Origin: Planctomycetota bacterium
GTDB lineage: Bacteria; Planctomycetota; UBA1135; GCA-002686595
Assembly: GCA_002862085.1 (NCBI GenBank)
Contig: PKCK01000029.1
Location: 1-64,000, forward strand
DNA length: 64,000 nt
Direction of reading: 5' to 3'
The position numbers were made by a program, and so were the translations under genes. Numbering within the stretch: the stretch's first letter is position 1; every line of letters starts with the position of its first letter. Shown piece by piece: positions 55,582 to 64,000 of this stretch. The notes under the pieces are model-generated. The model searched no databases. It had not been told where the DNA came from and was given only the letters and a program-made list of their open reading frames with translations.

Positions 55582-57249
55582 ATGACCCAGGACGACCCTT
55601 CCCAAAACGAACCGCAGAGCGAGATGACGACCACCGGGGGCTTCCTCGGCTGGATCGAGAGGATCGGGAACAAGCTCCCCGACCCTGCGACACTTTTCCT
55701 CATGGGGACCCTCGGGATCATGGTCCTGAGCGCGGTGGCGGTGGCCATGGACTGGAGCGTGACCCATGAGCTGCCGCGCGTGGTCGAGGGCTCGGACGAG
55801 GTCGTCTGGGAGGTTCAGTACGAGACCACGACAGTGACGCTCGAGGACGGGACGACCGAGGAGCGGGACGTGCCCAAAGTGTCGCAGCCGACGAGCCTGC
55901 TCACGGCCGAGGGCATCTACTGGCTGCTGAAGAACCTCGTGAAGAACTTCATGGAGTTCCCGCCGCTGGGGATCGTGCTCGTCGGGATGATCGGGATCGG
56001 GCTCGCCGAGCGGGTGGGACTCGTGGCGGTGCTCCTGAAGTACCTGATGCTGCTCGTTCCGCGGGCGCTCCTGACGCCCGCCATGGTGTTCCTGGGGATC
56101 ATGAGCTCCATGGGCATCGACGCCGGCTACGTCGTCCTCCCGCCCCTCGCCGCGATGCTCTACCGCGCGGTGGGCCGCTCGCCCATGGCGGGCATCGCCG
56201 CCGTCTTCGCAGGGGTCGCGGCCGGGTTCAACGCGAACCTGTTCATCACGGGCCTCGACCCGATGCTCGCGAAGTTCACCCAGGAGGGAGCGCAGGTCCT
56301 CGACGCGAGCTACGAGGTCGCCGCGACCTGCAACTGGTGGTTCGCCATCGCGTCGACGTTCGTGATCACGCTGGCCGGCTGGTTCACGACCTCGGTCTTC
56401 GTCGAGCGCCGCTTCAAGCGCGCCGCGCCGGAGGACGGCGGCCCCGTGCCGGTCACCGACGAGGAGCTGAAAGCCCAGGAGATCAAGCCCGAGGAGAAGA
56501 GCGCCCTGCTCTGGGCCTTCGGTTCCCTCGGCCTGGTCCTCGCGATCGTCGTCGCCTCCGTCCTGATCCCCGGCTGGGCGCTCCACGGAACCGACGGGCC
56601 CTTCGAGAAGTGGGTCGGCCGCATCGTTCCGATCCTGTTCTTCTGCTTCACCGTCCCGAGCCTCGTCTACGGGGTGCGGATCAAGACGATCAGGAACGAC
56701 AAGGACGCCGCGAAGATGATGGTCGACGCGATCGCCGCCATGGCGCCGATCATCGTCCTCGCCTTCTTCGCCGCGCAGTTCATCGAGTGCTTCCAGTACT
56801 CCGGTCTCGACCGCATGGCGGCCCTCGCCGGAGGCCAGGCCCTCGGCAAGGCGGAGCTGGAGACCGGCGTGCTGATCGTCGCCTTCATCGCAGTGACGGT
56901 CAGCTTCAACATGTTCGTGGGCTCGATGAGCGCGAAGTACGCCATGTTCGCGCCCATCTTCGTACCGATGTTCATGCTCGTCGGCATCTCCCCCGAGCTG
57001 ACCCAGGCCGCCTACCGCATCGGTGACTCGGTCTCGAACATCATCACGCCGCTCAACGCCTACCTGATCATCGTCCTCGTGTTCATGCGGCAGGTCATGC
57101 CGAAGGCCGGCATGGGCACGCTGATCGCGACGATGCTCCCCTACACGATCGTGTTCGGCATCGTCTGGACCCTGCTCATCCTCGGATGGATCGAGCTGGG
57201 CTGGGACCTCGGGAAGGACGGGCCGCTGACCTACGACCCGCTGCGCTGA
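55582..57249 (+). CDS. AbgT family transporter
   Basis: FLGWIERIGNKLPDPATLFLMGTLGIMVLSA; AAVFAGVAAGFNANLFITGLDPMLA; MFVGSMSAKYAMFAPIFVPMFMLVGISPELTQAAYRIGDS. Confidence 0.93.
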   Translation: MTQDDPSQNEPQSEMTTTGGFLGWIERIGNKLPDPATLFLMGTLGIMVLSAVAVAMDWSVTHELPRVVEGSDEVVWEVQYETTTVTLEDGTTEERDVPKVSQPTSLLTAEGIYWLLKNLVKNFMEFPPLGIVLVGMIGIGLAERVGLVAVLLKYLMLLVPRALLTPAMVFLGIMSSMGIDAGYVVLPPLAAMLYRAVGRSPMAGIAAVFAGVAAGFNANLFITGLDPMLAKFTQEGAQVLDASYEVAATCNWWFAIASTFVITLAGWFTTSVFVERRFKRAAPEDGGPVPVTDEELKAQEIKPEEKSALLWAFGSLGLVLAIVVASVLIPGWALHGTDGPFEKWVGRIVPILFFCFTVPSLVYGVRIKTIRNDKDAAKMMVDAIAAMAPIIVLAFFAAQFIECFQYSGLDRMAALAGGQALGKAELETGVLIVAFIAVTVSFNMFVGSMSAKYAMFAPIFVPMFMLVGISPELTQAAYRIGDSVSNIITPLNAYLIIVLVFMRQVMPKAGMGTLIATMLPYTIVFGIVWTLLILGWIELGWDLGKDGPLTYDPLR

Positions 57250-57279
57250 TCCCGGAACCGGGTACGGCGCCGAACGAAC

Positions 57280-57314
57280 GCGGGGCGCCTCCGGCAGGTC
57301 CGGAGGCGCCCCGC
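57280..57314. terminator. Perfect 15-bp hairpin between convergent abgT-like and selenoprotein candidate genes
   Basis: gcggggcgcctccgg-caggt-ccggaggcgccccgc. Confidence 0.85.
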
Positions 57315-57335
57315 GGCGCGTCGTCACGAGGTGGC

Positions 57336-58469
57336 TCAGCGCTTGCTGGCCTTCTCCATCTCGGCGACGAGGCGCTCGGCGACCTTGGTCGCCTCCTGGC
57401 CGTTGTGACCGCGGTAGTGGATCTTGCGCTCGGCGTCGAGGACGACGATCGTCGGCCAGCCGCGGACGTACCAGGCGTCCGAGATCTTCGGGCCCTTGCC
57501 CTCCGGCTGGTTCTGGAAACTGCGCCAGTTGAGTTCGTTCTCCTTCACCGCCTTCTTCGCACGCTCGAGGCTGTCACTGTTGACGCCGATGAGGGCGAAG
57601 GGCTTGTCCTTCATTTCGATGACGAGCGACCGCTCGTGGGGGTACATGGCCCTGCAAGGGCCTCACCAGTCTCCCCAGAAGTCGAGGAAGACGACCTTCC
57701 CCTCGTAGTCGCTGAGCTTGAAGTCGGAGCCGCCGAGGTCGATGCCCTCGATGTCCGGCGCGACCTTGCCGATGGCGAACTCGATACGCGCCATGACCTG
57801 GCCGCGCCAGGTCCGGCTCAGCGTCTCGTCATCCGCCGCTTCGACGAGCGCCTCGGTCTCCGCGAACGCGGTCTGGAAGTCCTCCGAATCGATGTCTCCA
57901 CCGCTCAGGGTCTCGGAGTGGCGGGCGTAGGTCGCCCACGCCTTGACGCCGGGATGCCCGTTCTCCGCGCGGAGCGCGTCGAGGAAGCGCATCGCCTCGT
58001 CATCACCCAGCGTGCGCGCCAGACGCGGCAGCGTCGGCGCGATGGGCTCGAGTCTCTCGCTCCCGAGGTGGGAGGCGGTGATCGTCGCGACCGCGGAGGT
58101 CACGTGCGCCTTCTCGACGCCGCTCGTGACGACCCAGCCGAGGAAGGGCACCGCGTCGTCGGTGCCGGCGTAGTCGGCCGCGGCCTCGAGGAACTTCGCG
58201 CCGTACTCGATCGCGGGGCTGGGCGGGCGCGCCGGCGGTTGCTCACCGGCCTCGCGCGCGGCGAAGTAGGCCTTGCGCCAGGCCTGACTCCACTCGGAGA
58301 TGGCCTCGCCGGCCTCCTCGTCGAGGGCCTCGTAGCGCTCCGCCGCGTCGTCGACGACGCGCGCGACCGGAGCCGTCCCGCCGCTCGGGGGCGCCGCCGC
58401 GGTGGCCAGTCCGGCCACCACGAGCGCCGCGGGGAGCAGCATGGCTGTGGAAGGGTTGGGCAGTTTCAT
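57336..58469 (-). CDS. Candidate selenoprotein: exported thioredoxin/TlpA-like protein with in-frame TGA (Sec269) in a U-G-P-C active site
   Basis: ORFs 57663..58469 and 57336..57647 share a frame. DNA across the break: GTC GTC TTC CTC GAC TTC TGG GGA GAC TGG TGA GGC CCT TGC AGG GCC ATG TAC CCC = VVFLDFWGDW-U-GPCRAMYP. Downstream region keeps the thioredoxin cis-Pro segment YVRGWPTIVVLDAERKI. Signal peptide MKLPNPSTAMLLPAALVVAGLATAA. Confidence 0.88.
57622..57637 (-). promoter_or_regulatory. Candidate bacterial SECIS hairpin
   Basis: On the minus-strand mRNA: ACGAGC-GGUC-GCUCGU, 6 perfect pairs with a G-containing tetraloop. The stem starts at nt 29 counting the U of UGA as 1; the loop starts at nt 35. 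Confidence 0.65.
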
Positions 58470-58616
58470 GCCCCGAGCGTAGCGCGCCCCGCGATCCTCG
58501 CGAGGCCCTCCGTGCCGTCCCGTGCGATCGCGCGATCATCAGGCGGCGCGGCCCCCGCCGAGAGCGCCTGAGACGGGGTCCGAACGGTCCGCGGAGCGCC
58601 ATCCTCGATGGAGAGC

Positions 58617-61600
58617 TCAGCGACGCCGGTCGAGCATCCCCAAACGACTCCGGCTCCAGCCGAGGAGCGGCGCGAAGTTGAACGAGATGGTCGTGCTCCC
58701 CTCACCGGCGCGATCGCGGATCGACATGTCGAAGACGAAGTCGTGGCTGAAGCGGCGGAGCACGCCCTCGACGAAGAGCTGCTGGTCCGTCAGCAGATCG
58801 TGGACGTATCGGGTCTCGACCTCCCACTTCGGGTCGACGCGCCAGCGCGTGAGCAGGCCCGCCGTCTCGTAGAGTTCGAGAGCGTCGATCGCGCGCGCCT
58901 GGCTGTACTGAAGCTCCGCGAGGAAGTCCTCGTCGGGGCGGATGGCGAGGGCGCTGCGGGAGTAGATCGTCTCGCCGCGCTCCATGTCGTAGCGCGCGTC
59001 GTGGCGAAGCCCGATCTGTCCGACGCCGCGGCCGTAGCGCGTGATGTACTCGGTCAGGATCCCCAGCTCGGTGCGATCGTCGAGGCCGCGCTCGCGATCG
59101 GTGCGCAGGATCCCGCGCACATCGAGGTCGAAGTTCTCGAAGGTCGCCGGACGCACCCACAGCGCGCGCAGGCCCGCCTCGTAGATCGCACCGTCGTAGG
59201 GGTCGTCGATCGCGTCCAGGGGGATCGGCGTCCGGTCGGTCTCCTCGTAGACCACGTCAGCGGAGGCGGCGAAGCGCGGCGCGAGGGTGTGGAGATAGCC
59301 GTCACCGGTGACCTTGTGCAGGATCGTCGAGAGTTCGGCGCCCGCCCGTACGCCGCCCCGGGCCGCATCTCCACCCTCGTTGAGCGTGTCCGTCCACGCC
59401 GTACCGCGCGCCTCGACGAAGGGCGTCGCCTTGACGCCCGAGTAGGGGGTCTGGACGGGCAGCGAGACGCGCTGCCGCAGGTCGGCGCGGCCCGTCTCCG
59501 CGTCACCGATGGCGGGGTCCGCACCGCCGGGGAGGCTCGAGAAGATGTCGCGCTCGCGCTCGCCCTGGCGCCGCCTGTAGTAGCCCGCCTCGAAGGTGCC
59601 GCCCCAGAGGAGCGGCGTCCCCGTGAAGCTGCCGATGCTCCGCTCACCGCGATAGGCGAGGAACGACGGAAGCTCCTCCTTCTGGCTTCGGAAGTCGTTG
59701 ACACGCCCCTGGACGCCCGCCGTGAGGTAGTCCGCGCCGAAGGACTTGCGCCAGCGGAGGAAGGTGTCGCGCTGCTCGAAGCGGAGGAACTCGTTCTCGT
59801 AGAACTCGGGCTGCGCGCCGGCGTCCGTCTGGGACGAGAAGGCGACGTCGAGCCACTCGCCGCGCACGATCGGGTAGCGACTGCGGACGTAGCCCCAGAG
59901 GCGCAGCTCGTCCCGCTCCGACTCGGGGACCCTGATCACGCCACGGTCCCGACCACGATCGGGGATCCCGCCGAGGAAGGCGTCGAGCCGGAAGTCCTCG
60001 TCGGGCTCGTTCCCGGGCTCGCGCTCCCGCAGGGAGAGCCCCATTCCGATGAGCGGCCCCCGGCTCCCGAGCCACTGGGCCTGGGTGTCCCACTTGCCCT
60101 TCAGGTGCTCGGGATCCATTCCGATCCGCTCGGCGATCCACTCGCCCGCCTTGCCGATGTCGAAGCGGAACGCGGCCCCCAGGACGGTGCCGAAGCGCGC
60201 CGTGCGTGCGATCGCGATGTCACGCAGCGGCGTCACCTCGCCGGCTTCGTTCTCGAAGCCCTCCACGCCGAACTCATCGTCCAGAACGAGGTTGCCGATC
60301 GAGGGCAGCGGCAGCTGGAAGCCGTCCTGGAACTTCAGCTGGTTCCCCCGCGCGGCGAAGCGCCAGCCCCCGTCGCGCCGGGGCTCGAGGCGGAACAGAC
60401 GCGTCCGCACGACGAAGTGCGGGACATCGTGATCGCAGGTCGTCAAGGTCGCGCCGTTCGCCGTGAGCGCTCCCTCCTCGCTCGTCTCGAACCGCTCCGT
60501 GCGAACCCGCAGAGGGACCTCCTCGCCGCGGCTCTGCAGCGGATAGACGAGCTCGGCGTCCTCCAGCCACGCGACCGACTTCTGGAGATCGATGTAGAGG
60601 CGGGACCCCTTCGCCGCGCGCTGGTCCGCCCTGGCGATCTCGACGCCACCCTCCATGAAGACCGCCCGCGCGTAGCGGGCGTACTTCTCGCTCTGGATCT
60701 CGAAGAGGAGCTCCGCCAAGAAGTTCGGTTTCTCGGCGCCGCCCACCTGAACGGGCGAAGCGTTCGCCGGATCCCGCAGATCGCTCCCGGCCCGACTCCA
60801 CGCGGCTCGATCGACCCACAGCGCGAGATAGTCGGCCCGCGCGCTGTCGTCGCCCGCTGTGATCAGGGGCGCGACCAGGGTGATCATCACCTCGTCCCCC
60901 ACCACCTTCGACTCGATCGACGCGCACTCGAGGCTCCACGGCTGCTCCGCCGTTCCGCCGCGTACCACCGGGCTGGCGGCGTCGATGAGCAGGTCGCGGC
61001 TGCCCCCCGAGAGCAACGCTCCGACGTCGAGCCAGAGCACGTCCGCGTCGAAGGTGATTCCTGACTCCGGAAGCTCCATGCTCGCCTGCTCGAGCCGCAG
61101 CCGCTGCTTCTCGGGGTCCTGGTAGGAGTTCGGCGCCCTGATCCGGAGGGTCGGCAGGTTGACCTCGAAGGGCCCGCCGATCTGCGTCCGGCCAATATCG
61201 ATGCCGTCGTCGTCCTGGCTCTCCTGCGAGGCGGCGACGGGCTCCTGGAGCGGGACCGGCTCGAAGGGCCCGATGGTGCGCTGGCTCTGCCCGTCGTCGT
61301 TCGAGCCTCGCGCCCTCTTGAGCTGCTGGGTGTCGACCTCGACGAAGCCGAGGCTGATGTCCGGTCGACCAGCGCGATTCCCCTCGACGAAGCCCTGGAA
61401 GCCCTCGTCGAAGACGACCGTCTCGTCCGTCGCGACGAGGTGACCCGCGGTGATCCGCTCGAAGGACACTCCGAGATCGGGGAACTCGACGGGGTCCGTC
61501 AGGTCCAGCTCCGGCTCGGCCGCCTCGAGGCGTTCGTCCTGGAACTGGAGCTCCCTCGCCACGAGCGTGTACGGCAGGCCGTTTCCGGGCATGACGCCGG

Positions 61601-64000
61601 TCGCGCGTACGCGCTTGCCCTTGTCCGGCTTGAGCGTCCCGCGCGCGCCGTCGAGCAGCACGAACACGCTGCCACGTGCGCGCAGGCTCGGCTGATCCGC
61701 CGCTGCCCGGTAATCGACGCTCACCGAGTCGTTCGCCACGAAGACGGATCCGTCCAGGTCCGGCCGCGCGCGCTGCGCCGCGTCGATCACCGGACGGAAG
61801 GCTCCCTCGGCCTCGATCCGGCCGGCCTCCACGTCGAGGAAGCGCCCGCCCCCCTCGTAGTGGCAGCGCGCGACGTCCTCAGCGGTGAGTGAGAAGGGCG
61901 CCTTCCCGGGGTTGCCGTCCGCGTCGATCTCCGGCTCGAGCCGGACGAGCTCCGCCTCGGCGGCCTCGAGGTCCCAGCTCTGGAGCACCGGCCGCTCCTC
62001 CCCGCTCGCCTCCGGTACGGCGCCGAGCGGCGGGTGCGCCACGAGATGCGCGTCGACGCCGCCGATCAGATGCAAGCGCAGGGGACGCTCCGCGTCGAGC
62101 CCGATGCCGTCCTCGGGTGCCGCATCCGGCGCGTCGGCCGCGTCGACGATCGTGGCGTCGAGTTCGAGGCGAGAGGCCCGGAAGACGCCCGAGGCGTCGA
62201 AGGCGTCGTACCGGGCCTCACGGACGAAGTTCGCCTCGATCCGGATCTCCTCGGCGCGCCGCGCGCGGACTTGGCCAGGCGCGGCCGGGGCGCTCTCCTC
62301 CGTGAGGGAGGCGCCGGTGATCTCGCGGCGAACGAGCACGGACTGCGCGTCGAGACCCCAGACCGACTCCGGCAGCTCGAACTGAGCGGTGACGCCGCCC
62401 TCGGTGAGGACCGTCTCCTCGGTGACGGTCATCGACGGGGCACGCAGCCAACCCGTCCGCACGCCTGCGACTTCATCGTCCTCGATCTGCATCGCCCGCT
62501 CGGCGGGCAACACGTCGAGGCGCACCGGATCCTCCACGCTGCCGGTCAGCTCGACGAAGCCGATCCCGCGAACGAGGCCCTCGGGCGCGAAGGCCGAGCC
62601 CCACGAGGTGCGGTAGAGGATGTCCTCGCTGGCGGAGAGCGTGTTGGTGGCGAGGTCGACGTCCCGCACGAGCCCGGCCTCGACGCGGTAGGGGTCATCG
62701 CCCAGCGCCTCGGCGAAGACGGTCTCGGCGCGCTCCACGTACCAGCCCGAATTCGTGAGGCGGGCGAACATGCCTCCCGCTGCACGCATCCGGTAGCTCT
62801 CATCGCCCGCGGTCGGACGGTGCGAGACGCGCGTCGGGCCGCTGGAGCGCATCACCAGCCCGGTGTCCGCCGCGTAGGACGCCACGATCTTCTCCGACCG
62901 AAGATCACCGAGCAGACCGTTGGCGCGGACTTCGCCGGTGAGGGTCGCGTCGAAGCTGGAGCTGTCGGTCAGGCCGGCACTCACGAGGCTCTCCTCGAAG
63001 GTGATCTCCTCGCCGCGGTCGACGGCCACCACGCGTCCTGGTCCCACGAAGGTCACGCCGACCTGCCCCGCAGTCCCGCCCACGGCGACCGCTTCCGGGC
63101 CGGGAAAGAAGACCGCGGTCAACGGCCCCGCTCCGAGCACCTCGACGCGCAGCTCCTCCCCGCCCTCTCCGACCAGTCGATAGTCGAGGGACGGCTCGTC
63201 CGTCAGCTCGGCGCTCACGGGGTTGCCCCCTTCGTCGAAGCCGAAGATCGCCGTGCGGCCGCGGTAGACGTCGCTCTCGCGGCGCATGACGACTGATCCG
63301 TCGGCGCGCGCTGCCACGATCGCCGGCCGGTCCTCGCCCCGGCGGAACTCCAGGGTCACGTCGATCGACTCGGCGTCGAGGCCGATCGGCGCGCCGCGCG
63401 CGAGATCGCCTTCGGAGCCCGCGTCCGGCTCGCTGAGCTGGAGGTGCACCTCACCGCTCGCCAGGATGCGCAGACGTCGCGCGCCGAGGGGGCGGCCGTC
63501 TCCGTCGGACCGCGGGATCTCGTCGATCGAGAGCAGGCTCGGCGCCCCCGACGTGACGATGGAGGCGAGGCGCCCCTCGCCGAGGTCGAGGCTCACCTCG
63601 GCGCCTCCCTCGAAGCGGAGCGACCCCACCTCGGTGCTCGCGCGGAACCCGCGTCCCGCCCCTCGCACGGAGCGCGAGCGGAAGCTGACCAGGTCGTCCT
63701 CGACGGATTCGTAGCGCTCCTCGTAGAACCAGACGGCGAGCCGCGGCGCGTCCATGGTGAGAGGCGCCATGGGAGTGCCGCGGAGCTGCTCCACGACGAC
63801 GCTGTCGAGCAGCGCGCGGTTCTCGCCCGAGAGCCGGAGCATCCCGATCCCGTCGACGTCCATCGCAGCCTCGGCGGATTCGGACTGGAGCCGCGTCCGG
63901 AGCGCCTCCTTGCCCTCGGCGGAGAGGACGAAGGCCTCGGCGAGCACGTCGAGCAGGCGGTAGCGCGTGCCGACCTCGTCGAGGGGCTCCTTGTCGCGCG
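58617..64000 (-). CDS. Very large LptD/OstA-like outer-membrane protein (5' end outside window)
   Basis: Frame open to the right edge. C-terminal LptD-like region (QLKFQDGFQLPLPSIGNLVLDDEFG, DFRLDAFLGGIPDRGRDRGVI, GYVRSRYPIVRGEWLDVAFSSQTDAGAQPEFYENEF); long N-terminal beta-rich/OstA-like region. Confidence 0.75.
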   Translation of the reverse strand, partial: RDKEPLDEVGTRYRLLDVLAEAFVLSAEGKEALRTRLQSESAEAAMDVDGIGMLRLSGENRALLDSVVVEQLRGTPMAPLTMDAPRLAVWFYEERYESVEDDLVSFRSRSVRGAGRGFRASTEVGSLRFEGGAEVSLDLGEGRLASIVTSGAPSLLSIDEIPRSDGDGRPLGARRLRILASGEVHLQLSEPDAGSEGDLARGAPIGLDAESIDVTLEFRRGEDRPAIVAARADGSVVMRRESDVYRGRTAIFGFDEGGNPVSAELTDEPSLDYRLVGEGGEELRVEVLGAGPLTAVFFPGPEAVAVGGTAGQVGVTFVGPGRVVAVDRGEEITFEESLVSAGLTDSSSFDATLTGEVRANGLLGDLRSEKIVASYAADTGLVMRSSGPTRVSHRPTAGDESYRMRAAGGMFARLTNSGWYVERAETVFAEALGDDPYRVEAGLVRDVDLATNTLSASEDILYRTSWGSAFAPEGLVRGIGFVELTGSVEDPVRLDVLPAERAMQIEDDEVAGVRTGWLRAPSMTVTEETVLTEGGVTAQFELPESVWGLDAQSVLVRREITGASLTEESAPAAPGQVRARRAEEIRIEANFVREARYDAFDASGVFRASRLELDATIVDAADAPDAAPEDGIGLDAERPLRLHLIGGVDAHLVAHPPLGAVPEASGEERPVLQSWDLEAAEAELVRLEPEIDADGNPGKAPFSLTAEDVARCHYEGGGRFLDVEAGRIEAEGAFRPVIDAAQRARPDLDGSVFVANDSVSVDYRAAADQPSLRARGSVFVLLDGARGTLKPDKGKRVRATGVMPGNGLPYTLVARELQFQDERLEAAEPELDLTDPVEFPDLGVSFERITAGHLVATDETVVFDEGFQGFVEGNRAGRPDISLGFVEVDTQQLKRARGSNDDGQSQRTIGPFEPVPLQEPVAASQESQDDDGIDIGRTQIGGPFEVNLPTLRIRAPNSYQDPEKQRLRLEQASMELPESGITFDADVLWLDVGALLSGGSRDLLIDAASPVVRGGTAEQPWSLECASIESKVVGDEVMITLVAPLITAGDDSARADYLALWVDRAAWSRAGSDLRDPANASPVQVGGAEKPNFLAELLFEIQSEKYARYARAVFMEGGVEIARADQRAAKGSRLYIDLQKSVAWLEDAELVYPLQSRGEEVPLRVRTERFETSEEGALTANGATLTTCDHDVPHFVVRTRLFRLEPRRDGGWRFAARGNQLKFQDGFQLPLPSIGNLVLDDEFGVEGFENEAGEVTPLRDIAIARTARFGTVLGAAFRFDIGKAGEWIAERIGMDPEHLKGKWDTQAQWLGSRGPLIGMGLSLREREPGNEPDEDFRLDAFLGGIPDRGRDRGVIRVPESERDELRLWGYVRSRYPIVRGEWLDVAFSSQTDAGAQPEFYENEFLRFEQRDTFLRWRKSFGADYLTAGVQGRVNDFRSQKEELPSFLAYRGERSIGSFTGTPLLWGGTFEAGYYRRRQGERERDIFSSLPGGADPAIGDAETGRADLRQRVSLPVQTPYSGVKATPFVEARGTAWTDTLNEGGDAARGGVRAGAELSTILHKVTGDGYLHTLAPRFAASADVVYEETDRTPIPLDAIDDPYDGAIYEAGLRALWVRPATFENFDLDVRGILRTDRERGLDDRTELGILTEYITRYGRGVGQIGLRHDARYDMERGETIYSRSALAIRPDEDFLAELQYSQARAIDALELYETAGLLTRWRVDPKWEVETRYVHDLLTDQQLFVEGVLRRFSHDFVFDMSIRDRAGEGSTTISFNFAPLLGWSRSRLGMLDRRR

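Noticed and set aside
55507-57327. 606-aa minus-strand ORF opposite the AbgT transporter
   Set aside because: H/D/E/R-rich antisense translation; AbgT on the plus strand has clear motifs.
57648-57662. Hairpin GGCCCU-UGC-AGGGCC as the SECIS itself
   Set aside because: Too close to UGA to be available to SelB while UGA is in the A-site; the hairpin at 57622-57637 is a better candidate.
57336-58469. Interpretation of the TGA-interrupted thioredoxin gene as a pseudogene or two genes
   Set aside because: The TGA falls exactly on the redox Cys position, both flanks are intact and in frame, no second frameshift or stop is seen, and a SECIS-like hairpin follows. Still needs host selA/B/C/D confirmation.
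58608-61064. 818-aa plus-strand ORF
   Set aside because: Antisense to the LptD-like gene; composition typical of an antisense artefact.
1-64000. CRISPR array, IS element, prophage or rRNA
   Set aside because: No regularly spaced direct repeats, transposase, integrase, phage structural genes or rRNA sequence recognised by reading.

Overview
High-GC bacterial chromosomal window. The gene content suggests Planctomycetota: three Cys-type sulfatases, Gfo/Idh/MocA oxidoreductases, 3-keto-disaccharide hydrolase (DUF1080), DUF6807 and DUF6288-type proteins, AcnB and a very large LptD-like protein. That assignment is inference. I call about 43 protein genes, two tRNAs (Leu-UAA and Cys-GCA) and several strong intergenic hairpins. 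I found no rRNA, CRISPR, IS or prophage. The most notable signal is at 57336-58469 on the minus strand. Two ORFs in the same frame are separated only by one TGA at the catalytic position of a thioredoxin/TlpA-like domain (...VVFLDFWGDW-[TGA]-GPCRAMYPHERS...), which would read U-G-P-C. A perfect 6-bp hairpin with a GGUC loop lies about 30 nt downstream. This strongly suggests an unannotated selenoprotein with a bacterial SECIS element. Other points of interest are a PII protein lacking the uridylylated Tyr51, a tandem SASA esterase whose second copy has lost the catalytic Ser, a degenerate thioredoxin-like/HEAT protein, a divergent PiT-like transporter, a five-CxxCH cytochrome, and an orphan 15-bp hairpin next to a sensor-kinase start. 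Many long antisense ORFs in the supplied track are high-GC artefacts.
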